NCBI GenBank assembly: GCA_002423025.1
Contig: DIUN01000007.1
Span: forward strand, 68,331 to 132,330
Source: Sphingomonadales bacterium UBA6157
GTDB lineage: Bacteria; Pseudomonadota; Alphaproteobacteria; Sphingomonadales; Sphingomonadaceae
Length of the DNA: 64,000 bases
Reading direction: 5' to 3'
Every line of letters begins with the position of its first letter. Positions within the stretch are counted from its first letter, which is position 1. Below the pieces are notes generated by a model, which did not search any database, was not told where the DNA came from, and saw nothing but the letters and a program-made list of their open reading frames with translations. The translations under genes and the position numbers were made by a program. Below are positions 51,562 through 59,280 of this stretch, piece after piece.

Positions 51562-52080
51562 TCATCCTGCCTTGAATTCGCTGGCGAGCAGCCCGTAGGC
51601 CACTTCGTCATGCCACGCGCCCTGGTGCCACCAGCTACTCTTGAAATGCGCCTCACGACGGAAACCAAGCCGCTCGAGCAACCGCTGCGTCGGGATATTG
51701 CGGATGTCCGTCAGCGCCGTCACACGATGCCGCCCGCTGGCAAACAACTGCGCCAGCACAGCGCCGGCCGCTTCTGCCGCCAGCCCCTGCCCGCGCAGCG
51801 CTTCATCCACGGCAAAGCCCATCTCCGCCTGCTGTGCCCGCGGCGTATCGAAGTTCACGCCGATGTCCCCAACGTACGCGCCATCCTCGCGGCGCAGGAT
51901 TGCGAACTGCTGCCAGCCTTCCGCATCGGCCTCCTGCCGCGTCACCATGCCAGCAACCAGCGCCCGACTTTCATCGAGGCTGCGCTCCTGAGGATCAAAC
52001 GGCATCATGCCGCGCACCCGGTGGTAGGCATCGGCATCGGCCACCGCCATGGGGCGCACCAGCAGACGCGGCGTCATCAT
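51562..52080 (-). CDS. GNAT family N-acetyltransferase (RimJ/RimL-like)
   Basis: About 172 residues. The N-terminus TPRLLVRPMAVADADAYHRV and the acetyl-CoA loop DEALRGQGLAAEAAGAV (Q/RxxGxA type) followed by TDIRNIPTQRLLERLGFRRE are typical of the RimJ/RimL branch. It lies 7 bases before the kinase gene on the same strand, so it likely leads that operon. ATG codons at 52080 and 52077 are in tandem; the frame also opens at a TTG (52101). The substrate is unknown. Confidence 0.88.
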   Translation of the reverse strand: MMTPRLLVRPMAVADADAYHRVRGMMPFDPQERSLDESRALVAGMVTRQEADAEGWQQFAILRREDGAYVGDIGVNFDTPRAQQAEMGFAVDEALRGQGLAAEAAGAVLAQLFASGRHRVTALTDIRNIPTQRLLERLGFRREAHFKSSWWHQGAWHDEVAYGLLASEFKAG

Positions 52081-52101
52081 CAACCATGGGCCGTGTTTCA
52101 A

Positions 52102-52526
52102 GCCAGTTTCCCCGCGAGGCGTGCTTCAAGACAGCACCGCCATATCCCGTTCACCACAATCGATCACCGGGTTATCGTCCGCATAGGCCTTGCGCCGGCT
52201 GTTTGCCACGCATGGAATGTTCTGCGTACGCCGCTGCTGCCGCCACCCTGTGTCTCCCATAGGTCTTCTGCCGCAACTTAGTGGTTGCTGGCAGCACGGC
52301 TACCCGTCGAAATGCAGCGTAAGGCGCTCATGTGCGGCATGGGCTGACCCTGCAATGTTAGGCGAAGTGTTGCCCCAGGGCCGCAATATGAAAAAGCTTT
52401 CCAACAAGTTGCGAGCCGACGGTTGTCATCCTAACGCTTACGTGCGAGTTGTGAAATATCATTAACACCATGGCCAAGCGCGGATTCAACGCGCCGGCAA
52501 ATCAATCATCCTTGGGAAGGGTTCCA
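52102..52526. other. 425-base divergent region upstream of TonB receptor 1
   Basis: Contains no convincing gene. A 25-codon frame (52388-52465) exists but is not supported. A possible promoter for the receptor is TTGCGA (52409-52414), 17 bases, TAACGC (52432-52437). The stretch from 52390 to 52470 is visibly more AT-rich than its surroundings. The receptor ribosome binding site GGAAGGG lies just before its ATG. Confidence 0.4.
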
Positions 52527-55061
52527 ATGCGCTCTACAACTACGTCTGCCACCATCAAGTCGCTGCTTCTTGCTTCCATCGCCGGCCTTGCCATCGCCGG
52601 CACCGCAGCCCAGGCGCAGACCACCGCCGCAGAAGACGAAGAGTCCGAGAACGTCATCATCGTCACGGCCAGCAAGCGCGCCACCACCCTGCTCGATACA
52701 CCGATCTCGGTTGCCGTAACCGGCAAGCAGCAGATCGAGGAATCGCAGGTCCGCGATCTTCTCGATCTGCAGACCCTGGTTCCCTCGCTGCGCGTTTCGC
52801 AGCTCCAGAGCTCGGCCAACACCAACTTCATCATCCGCGGCTTCGGCAACGGCGCCAACAACCCCGGCATCGAGCCCTCGGTTGGCGTGTTCATCGATGG
52901 CGTCTATCGCTCGCGTTCCGCCGCACAGATCGGCGATCTGCCCAACCTCGAGCGCGTGGAAGTGCTGCGCGGCCCGCAGTCGACCCTGTTCGGCAAGAAT
53001 GCCTCGGCCGGCATCATCAGCATCGTCACGGCTGAGCCTAAGTTCGATTTCGGCGGTTCGGCCGAATTCTCTTATGGCAATTTCAACGCGATCATCGCCA
53101 AGGCCGACATCACCGGCCCGATCACGGATACAATCGCCTTCAGCCTCGCTGCCAACATGAACAAGCGCGATGGCTACGCCAAGGACCTCGCATCGGGTTC
53201 GGAGTTCAACGAGCGTGACCGTTGGGGCGTCCGCGGCCAGTTGCTGTTCCAGGCCAGCGATGACCTGAAGATCCGCTTCATCGGCGATTATGACAAGGTC
53301 GACGAGAATTGCTGCGCCGTCGTCAACATCGTCGATGGCCCGACAGGTGGCGCTGTCCGCGCTCTCGGCGGCCAGATCGATTCCAACAATCCGCTGGCGC
53401 TCAGCAGCACCACCAATTTCGATTCTGAGAACCGGATCGAAAATTACGGCGTCTCCGGCCAGGCCGACTGGAACATCGGCCAGTTCGATGTGACGGCAAT
53501 CGGTGCCTATCGCGCCGTGCGCAGCTACACCAACCAGGATTCGGACTTCACCAGCGCCGACATCATCGGCATGAACAAGGCCGATACCGCCATTGACACC
53601 TACACGGCGGAAGCGCGGGTTGCCTCTAACTTTGATGGCCCCTTCAACTTCCTGCTGGGCGCCTATTATTTCCACGAAAACATCAAGTTCGAGCCAACCC
53701 TGACTCTGGGCGATGATTTCCGTGGTTATGCCAATCTCCTGAGCGGTGGTGCCTACACCAGCCTCGAGCCCCTGCTTGGCATCCCGACGGGCTCCTTCGG
53801 CGCTGCTGGTACGGGCGTGTTCGAGACCTGGGACTACAAGAACCGCGCCATCTCCGCCTTCGGCCAGGCCGATTTCGAAGTGACGGAACAACTGACCGTA
53901 ACGGCCGGTTTCAACTACACGCGTGATCGCAAGCGCGTTGTCAGCAACGTTGTAAGCACCGAGCCTTTCTCAAGCCTCGATCTTGTCGCCATCGGCGGCG
54001 GTCTGCTCGCCTTGAATGGCGTGCCGGCGGAGTTGATTCCGTCGCTCGCCAACACCAGCGCCAACCCACTTCTCGCGCTGCAAGGTCTGCAATTCCTGCC
54101 GCCGTTCCTCAACTTCCCCAACTCGGTGGAAGATGGCCGCACGGCTGACAACGACCTGTCCTATACGTTCCGCGCTGCCTACAAGTTCACGGACAACATC
54201 AGCGCCTATGCGACCTATGCGACCGGCTTCAAGGCATCGTCCTTCAACCTCTCGCGTGACAGCCGGCCAACGCTGGCCAACTTCATCCCTGGCTCGCCGA
54301 TCACCAATCCGCCAACGTCGCCGATCCGCGCCGCAGGCCTGGCCGTGCCAAACCTGACCAGCGGCACGCGCTTTGCAGATCCGGAAAATGCCGAAGTCTA
54401 TGAGGTCGGCGTCAAGGGCCAGTTCACCGGCTTCGCCTTCAACCTCGCTGTCTTCAAGCAGGCGCTGAAGGGTTTCCAGGGCAACATCTTCACCGGCACC
54501 GGTTTTGTGCTCGGCAACGCCGAGAAGCAGTCCACCTTTGGTTTCGAGATCGATACCAGCATCACACCGGTCAAGGCGCTCAACGTCACGGCATCGTTCA
54601 CTTATCTTGATGCAAAGTTTGACAGCTTCACCGGTGGCTCTGCCCTTCTCGTTAGCGGCATCTGCCCGTCGACGGGACGTCCGGTCGCTTATCAGGTTTG
54701 CCCGACTGACCTTTCCGGCCGTCGCCCGGCTGGCATTCCAGAGTTCGCTCTTGCAGTCGGCGCCACTTACACGGCGGACTTCGCCGGCGACAACAAGGCG
54801 ATCTTTCATGTCGACTTCCAGCATGAAAGCCCGACGCAAATCGCCGATGGTAACGTAACGATCAAGCGTCAGGTCGACTCGCTCAACGCTGCCATCACCT
54901 TCGTCCACAGCTCGGGCATCGAAGCCACGCTGTGGGGCCGCAACCTGAGCAACGCCGCCTATATCACCACCATCTTCTCGTCGGTGGCACAGGCCGGCAG
55001 CCTCTCGGGCTATCGCAACCAGCCCCGCACCTACGGCGGCAGCCTGCGCTACCGCTTCTGA
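52527..55061 (+). CDS. TonB-dependent outer membrane receptor 1
   Basis: An 844-residue receptor. The signal peptide is IKSLLLASIAGLAIAGTAAQAQ from ATG 52527, behind GGAAGGG. A TonB-box-like ENVIIVTASK precedes the plug (NFIIRGFGNGANNPGIEPSV; VEVLRGPQSTLFGKNASAGI). The 22-strand barrel ends in LRYRF, the outer-membrane targeting end. The ligand is unknown; sphingomonad receptors of this type import plant or xenobiotic compounds as often as siderophores. The downstream hairpin is a terminator. Confidence 0.93.
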   Translation: MRSTTTSATIKSLLLASIAGLAIAGTAAQAQTTAAEDEESENVIIVTASKRATTLLDTPISVAVTGKQQIEESQVRDLLDLQTLVPSLRVSQLQSSANTNFIIRGFGNGANNPGIEPSVGVFIDGVYRSRSAAQIGDLPNLERVEVLRGPQSTLFGKNASAGIISIVTAEPKFDFGGSAEFSYGNFNAIIAKADITGPITDTIAFSLAANMNKRDGYAKDLASGSEFNERDRWGVRGQLLFQASDDLKIRFIGDYDKVDENCCAVVNIVDGPTGGAVRALGGQIDSNNPLALSSTTNFDSENRIENYGVSGQADWNIGQFDVTAIGAYRAVRSYTNQDSDFTSADIIGMNKADTAIDTYTAEARVASNFDGPFNFLLGAYYFHENIKFEPTLTLGDDFRGYANLLSGGAYTSLEPLLGIPTGSFGAAGTGVFETWDYKNRAISAFGQADFEVTEQLTVTAGFNYTRDRKRVVSNVVSTEPFSSLDLVAIGGGLLALNGVPAELIPSLANTSANPLLALQGLQFLPPFLNFPNSVEDGRTADNDLSYTFRAAYKFTDNISAYATYATGFKASSFNLSRDSRPTLANFIPGSPITNPPTSPIRAAGLAVPNLTSGTRFADPENAEVYEVGVKGQFTGFAFNLAVFKQALKGFQGNIFTGTGFVLGNAEKQSTFGFEIDTSITPVKALNVTASFTYLDAKFDSFTGGSALLVSGICPSTGRPVAYQVCPTDLSGRRPAGIPEFALAVGATYTADFAGDNKAIFHVDFQHESPTQIADGNVTIKRQVDSLNAAITFVHSSGIEATLWGRNLSNAAYITTIFSSVAQAGSLSGYRNQPRTYGGSLRYRF

Positions 55062-55069
55062 TCCCGTGT

Positions 55070-55096
55070 TGCCCCGCGCCTGACCGGCGCGGGGCA
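55070..55096 (+). terminator. Hairpin terminator after TonB receptor 1
   Basis: TGCCCCGCGCC (55070-55080) and GGCGCGGGGCA (55086-55096) are perfect 11-base complements around TGACC, 9 bases after the stop codon. The T-run is poor (CCGGATTT). Confidence 0.6.
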
Positions 55097-55165
55097 CCGG
55101 ATTTCCGCACCGCAACTCACAACACACCGGTTGCAACCCGCAGCACTCCGCGCCAAAGCCTTGCC

Positions 55166-55870
55166 ATGGCCAACATCCTCCTCACCGGCGCCTCGCGCGG
55201 CATCGGCGCTGCCACACGCAGCCTCCTCACTACCTCTGGCCACACTGTCATCGGACAGAGCACAAGCGGCGATGATGGCCTGCTGGCCACTGATTTCGCC
55301 GAGCCCCGCGCAGCGGACGCGCTTTGGGAGGCAGCACTCGCCGCCGCAAATGGCCGCATCGACGTTCTGGTCAACAATGCCGGCGTGTTCGAAGCCGTTG
55401 ACATCGCCGGCTCACAAGATGACTTCGCCGCCACCTGGGCACGCAGCCACGCCATCAACCTGCAATCCGCTGCAGACCTCTGCCGCCACGCCGTGCTGCA
55501 CTTTCGGGCGCATGGCGGTGGCCGCATCATCAACGTCGCCAGCCGCGCCGGCCACCGTGGGGACAGCCCGGCGCACTGGCACTATGCTGCTGCCAAGGGG
55601 GGCATGCTGGCGCTGACCAAAACCATCGCGCGCGGCTATGCGCTGGAGAACATCCTCGCCTTTGCGATCACACCCGGCTTCACGATGACAGGCATGGCTG
55701 AGGAATACCTGGCCTCGCGCGGCGGGGACAAGCTGCTGGCCGATATCCCGCTCGGGCGCGTGGCTGATGCCGAGGAAGTGGCCGAAACCATCCGCTGGCT
55801 GGCCCAGGATGCCCCCGCCTCGCTCACCGGCGCCACGCTCGATATCAACGGCGCCAGCTATGTGCGCTGA
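55166..55870 (+). CDS. Short-chain dehydrogenase/reductase
   Basis: A 234-residue SDR from ATG 55166. Cofactor motif ILLTGASRGIGAATRSLL, VLVNNAGVFE, catalytic Ser in NVASRAGHRG and YxxxK in HWHYAAAKGGM, ending with LTGATLDINGASYVR, typical of classical SDRs. The frame is open upstream over the receptor end but is not conserved there. The substrate is unknown. It is followed by prmA 36 bases on. Confidence 0.92.
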   Translation: MANILLTGASRGIGAATRSLLTTSGHTVIGQSTSGDDGLLATDFAEPRAADALWEAALAAANGRIDVLVNNAGVFEAVDIAGSQDDFAATWARSHAINLQSAADLCRHAVLHFRAHGGGRIINVASRAGHRGDSPAHWHYAAAKGGMLALTKTIARGYALENILAFAITPGFTMTGMAEEYLASRGGDKLLADIPLGRVADAEEVAETIRWLAQDAPASLTGATLDINGASYVR

Positions 55871-55906
55871 CCTCTCCTTGAACCTTCCAGCCCAGGGCGC
55901 TCCTTC

Positions 55907-56824
55907 ATGACCGGCTGGACTCTCACCCTGCCCTGCAGCCGCGCCGAAGCAGAGGCCCTGCCCGAAACCGGCGAGATCTTCGGCGATCTCGCCTCGCCGC
56001 CGACGCTGCTGGTGGACGAGCCCGATCCGGACCAGCCCGATGCCTGGGTGCTGACCGCCTATCTCGATGCCGAGCCGGACGCCGCGCTCGTCGCCCGCAT
56101 CGCTGCACTGGCGCCATCGGCCGCGCCGGAAAACCTTGTGCTCGCCCCCCTGCCCGATGCCGACTGGACAACCCTGAGCCAGCGCGATCTCGAGCCAGTC
56201 CGCGCCGGGCGCTTCCTGGTCCATACCGCTGCCCATTCCGGCGCTGTCCGATTGGGGGATCGCGCGATCCGCATCGAGGCCGGCCTGGCCTTTGGCACCG
56301 GCCAGCACGCCACGACCCACGGCTGCCTCGCCGCGCTCGATGCGCTCGGCCGCAGCCGCAGCTTCACCCGCATTGCCGACCTCGGCACCGGCACCGGCGT
56401 GCTGGCGCTCGCCGCCGCCAAGCGCTGGCCGCGCGCGCAGGTCATCGCCAGTGATATCGATCCGGTCGCCATCGATGTAACGCGCGCCAATCTGCGCGAT
56501 AACAAGGTGCCGGAGGGCCGCACGCAAGGTCGCATCGAGCTCGCAGTGGCGCCCGGCATGACACATCCGCGGCTCGCCGCCTGTGCACCCTATGATCTGA
56601 TTGTCGCCAACATCCTCGCCGGGCCGCTTGTCGCGATCGCCCGGCCGGTCTCCGCCGCCGTAGCGCCCAGCGGCGTTCTGGTGCTCGCCGGTTTGCTGCA
56701 TTCGCAGGCGCGGCGCGTCCTTGCCGCCTATCGGCAGCAGGGCCTGGTGCCGCTGCCCGGCCTGCACTTGCCAAGGCCGGCCGAATGGCCGTGCCTGGTG
56801 CTCATGCGGCCGAGCAGCAGCTAG
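55907..56824 (+). CDS. prmA: Ribosomal protein L11 methyltransferase
   Basis: A 305-residue enzyme. An N-terminal substrate domain precedes the SAM site: LAFGTGQHATTHGCLAALDA, then IADLGTGTGVLALAAAKRWP, VIASDIDPVAIDVTRANL and DLIVANILAGPLVAIA, all signatures of PrmA. It trimethylates L11. The stop is 10 bases from the end of a small gene on the other strand. Confidence 0.93.
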   Translation: MTGWTLTLPCSRAEAEALPETGEIFGDLASPPTLLVDEPDPDQPDAWVLTAYLDAEPDAALVARIAALAPSAAPENLVLAPLPDADWTTLSQRDLEPVRAGRFLVHTAAHSGAVRLGDRAIRIEAGLAFGTGQHATTHGCLAALDALGRSRSFTRIADLGTGTGVLALAAAKRWPRAQVIASDIDPVAIDVTRANLRDNKVPEGRTQGRIELAVAPGMTHPRLAACAPYDLIVANILAGPLVAIARPVSAAVAPSGVLVLAGLLHSQARRVLAAYRQQGLVPLPGLHLPRPAEWPCLVLMRPSSS

Positions 56825-56833
56825 GCCGCAGCA

Positions 56834-56980
56834 TCACGCCGTGAACGCGTGGAACAGCCGCTGATCAATCGAAATCGGCTGAAAGCGGATGCGACTTTTG
56901 CGCGGGCGAGCGGTAGCGGCCTCGACGTGGGCCGGTGCTGGCTGCTGCATGGGTTCAAAACCCTGAAGAATGACCTTCAT
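56834..56980 (-). CDS. Small basic protein of 48 residues, unknown
   Basis: A 48-codon frame (MKVILQGFEPMQQPAPAHVE, then AATARPRKSRIRFQPISIDQ and RLFHAFTA) that starts at ATG 56980 behind GAGGAG at 7 bases, the best ribosome binding site in this neighbourhood. It is Pro-rich at first, then basic, with no signal peptide or cysteine. It occupies the otherwise empty gap between prmA and ligA, and its stop faces prmA. No family is recognised. It might be a regulatory or antimicrobial-type peptide or a nucleic-acid-binding protein; all of that is open. Confidence 0.55.
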   Translation of the reverse strand: MKVILQGFEPMQQPAPAHVEAATARPRKSRIRFQPISIDQRLFHAFTA

Positions 56981-56987
56981 CCTTCGT

Positions 56988-57044
56988 CTCCTCAAAACTC
57001 CGCCGGGTCAATTCCCAGTGAGTTGAGGGGATATACGGGCGGAG
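56988..57044 (-). promoter_or_regulatory. Leader with two competing helices before the 48-codon gene
   Basis: Read on the minus strand, CTCCGCC (57044-57038) can pair with GGCGGAG (57004-56998), while CCTCAACTC (57028-57020) can pair with GAGTTTTGAGG (57000-56990, a two-base bulge). The two helices share 56998-57000 and so exclude each other. The second covers most of the GAGGAG ribosome binding site (56993-56988). Switching is inference. Confidence 0.4.
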
Positions 57045-57132
57045 ATTTCCATTTTGCAGTGCAGCATGCGCCATCCCAGCCATGCAATCAGCACATGGCT
57101 CTCGAAAATACCTTGCAAACCAACTGCCTGCG

Positions 57133-59190
57133 TCAGCCTGCCGCAGCGACCATTGCCAGCCAACCTGCCTCGTCCGTCACTGCCACGCCCAACGCCTCCG
57201 CCTTGGCGCGCTTCGATCCGGCATCGGCACCAGCCACGACTAGATCTGTCCGGGCGGAAACCGAGCCGGCAACGCGCGCACCGAGCGCCTCGGCCTGGGC
57301 CCGCGCCTCATCCCGAGTCAGGCCTGTCAGCGAGCCGGTGAACACCACGGTCTTGCCTGTCAGGGCTGTCTCACGAGCGGCGGCCAGTGGCTCTGGCGTC
57401 ACCTGCGCCAGCAGGTCGGCATAGGTAGCGAGGTTGTGTGGTTCACCGAAAAAATCGATCAGCGCCTGCGCCACCACCGGGCCAATACCACTGATATCGG
57501 TCAGCCTCGCCCGGGCCTCCTCGTCACTCGCCGCCGCCACCGCCGCATCGCGCAGTGCTTCGGCTGAGCCAAGCGCCCGCGCCAGATCCCGCGCTGTCAC
57601 TTCCCCCACATGCCGAATGCCGAGCGCGTAGATGAACCTGTCGAGGCTGACCGTGCGGCGCGCCTCGATCGCGGCAACCAGCTTGTCCACGGAGGTCGGC
57701 TTGAAGCCCTTCCAGCCCAGGATGGTGTCGCGATGTACGCTGAGCCGGAAGATATCGGCCGGCGTCTCGATCAGCCCCTCGGCGGCGAACAACTCGATCC
57801 GCTCGCTGCCCAGCCCCTCGATATCAAAGGCCAGCCGCGACACGAAGTGCCGCAGCCGCTCATCGCGCTGCGCCGGGCAAGTCAGCCCTCCGGTGCAGCG
57901 TCGCACCACCTCACCCTCCTCGCGCACAGCATGGCTGCCACACACCGGGCATGTGTCCGGGAACACATAGGCCGGGCCGCGTTCGCCACTGCCCGGCACG
58001 AGCCCGAGCACCTGCGGGATCACATCCCCGGCCCGCTGCACCCGCACCCGGTCCCCGGGGCGCACACCGAGCCGGTTGATCTCGTCCTCATTGTGCAAGG
58101 TTGCGTTCGTCACCACGACGCCGCCCACCGTAACGGCCTGCAGCCGCGCCACCGGTGTCAGCGCGCCGGTACGGCCAACCTGGATATCAATGGCCAGCAA
58201 CGTCGTTTCTGCCTGCTCGGCCGCAAACTTGTGCGCCGTAGCCCAGCGCGGCGAGCGCGCCACCTGGCCAAGCCGGGCCTGCCAATCGAGTCGCTCGACC
58301 TTGTAGACCACACCATCGATATCGAACGGCAGGTCCGCCCGCTTGGCCTCGATGCTGCGAGCGAATGCGAGCGCCGCGTCCACATCAGGGCAGGACGCGC
58401 GCAGCGTGCCGATATCGAAGCCCCATCCGGCGATCGCCTCCATCACCGCTGTCTGGCTCTCGCCGGGCAGTTCACTCATCTCGCCCCAGCCATGGGCGAT
58501 GAAGCACAGGGGCCGGCTCGCCGTCACTGTCGGATCAAGCTGGCGCAGCGAGCCGGCGGCGGCGTTGCGCGGGTTGGCGAACAGCTTGCCGCCGGTCTCT
58601 GCCGCACGGGCGTTGAGCGCTGCAAAATCGGCCTTGCTCATATAAACTTCGCCGCGCACTTCGACCACGGCAGGCACCCCGGCGGGCAAGGCCAGCGCCA
58701 GCCCGGAGACATGCAGGACATTGGCGGTCACATTCTCGCCCACCGCGCCATCACCGCGCGTGGCGGCGCTCACCAGGGTGCCGGCTTCATAGCGCAGGCT
58801 GCAGGACAGCCCATCGATCTTGGCCTCGGCGAGCAGCGCCACCGGCTCCTCCGCAGCAAGCCCGAGGAAGCGCCGCACCCGACCAACAAAATCCCGTGCC
58901 TCCTCATCGGAAAACACGTTGTCGAGGCTGAGCATCGGCCGGGCATGGGTGACCTTGCCGAAGCCGGAAACAGGCGCAGCGCCCACCTTGTGGCTGGGAG
59001 AATCGGGGCGCACCAGATAGGGGAAGGCCGCCTCGACGGCGGCGTTGCGCTGCACGAGCGCATCATAGTCCGCATCGGAAATCACCGGGGCATCCTCGGC
59101 GTAATAATGCCGATTGTGCGCCTCGATCAGTGCTGCAAGCCGCGCCAGTTCGGCGGCAGCTTCGGCCTCGCTCAGTTGCTCGATATCCAT
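57133..59190 (-). CDS. ligA: NAD-dependent DNA ligase
   Basis: A 685-residue ligase. Ia domain with HNRHYYAEDAPVISDADYDA; adenylation Lys in LLAEAKIDGLSCSLRYEAG; AHGWGEMSELPGES; OB fold with GDVIPQVLG; zinc finger CPVCGSHAVREEG ... CTGGLTCPAQ; HhH region; BRCT domain (LTGKTVVFTGSLTGLTRDEA) at the C-terminus. The start was set to ATG 59190. A frame reaching 59277 would run through the TonB receptor 2 terminator and lacks family sequence. Confidence 0.96.
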   Translation of the reverse strand: MDIEQLSEAEAAAELARLAALIEAHNRHYYAEDAPVISDADYDALVQRNAAVEAAFPYLVRPDSPSHKVGAAPVSGFGKVTHARPMLSLDNVFSDEEARDFVGRVRRFLGLAAEEPVALLAEAKIDGLSCSLRYEAGTLVSAATRGDGAVGENVTANVLHVSGLALALPAGVPAVVEVRGEVYMSKADFAALNARAAETGGKLFANPRNAAAGSLRQLDPTVTASRPLCFIAHGWGEMSELPGESQTAVMEAIAGWGFDIGTLRASCPDVDAALAFARSIEAKRADLPFDIDGVVYKVERLDWQARLGQVARSPRWATAHKFAAEQAETTLLAIDIQVGRTGALTPVARLQAVTVGGVVVTNATLHNEDEINRLGVRPGDRVRVQRAGDVIPQVLGLVPGSGERGPAYVFPDTCPVCGSHAVREEGEVVRRCTGGLTCPAQRDERLRHFVSRLAFDIEGLGSERIELFAAEGLIETPADIFRLSVHRDTILGWKGFKPTSVDKLVAAIEARRTVSLDRFIYALGIRHVGEVTARDLARALGSAEALRDAAVAAASDEEARARLTDISGIGPVVAQALIDFFGEPHNLATYADLLAQVTPEPLAAARETALTGKTVVFTGSLTGLTRDEARAQAEALGARVAGSVSARTDLVVAGADAGSKRAKAEALGVAVTDEAGWLAMVAAAG

Positions 59191-59240
59191 GGCAATGCGG
59201 ATAGCATTGGCAGGGCGGGATACGCCAGATGGTGGCGGCA

Positions 59241-59274
59241 AAAGGGGGCGCTGCGAAACCGCAGCGCCCCCTTT
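59241..59274 (-). terminator. Rho-independent terminator of TonB receptor 2
   Basis: A perfect 15-base stem (59241-59255 and 59260-59274) with loop AAAC. On the minus strand it follows the receptor stop by 6 bases and runs out in TTTT (59243-59240). It is the cleanest intrinsic terminator in the window and lies before the ligA start. Confidence 0.8.
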
Positions 59275-59280
59275 CACACG

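Noticed and set aside
52388..52465. 25-codon frame before TonB receptor 1 as a possible leader peptide
   Set aside because: No ribosome binding site, and the likely promoter elements of the receptor lie inside it.
55412..56767. A 451-codon minus-strand frame across the SDR and prmA
   Set aside because: It covers parts of two genes with clear motifs; Gly/Arg/Ala-rich shadow.
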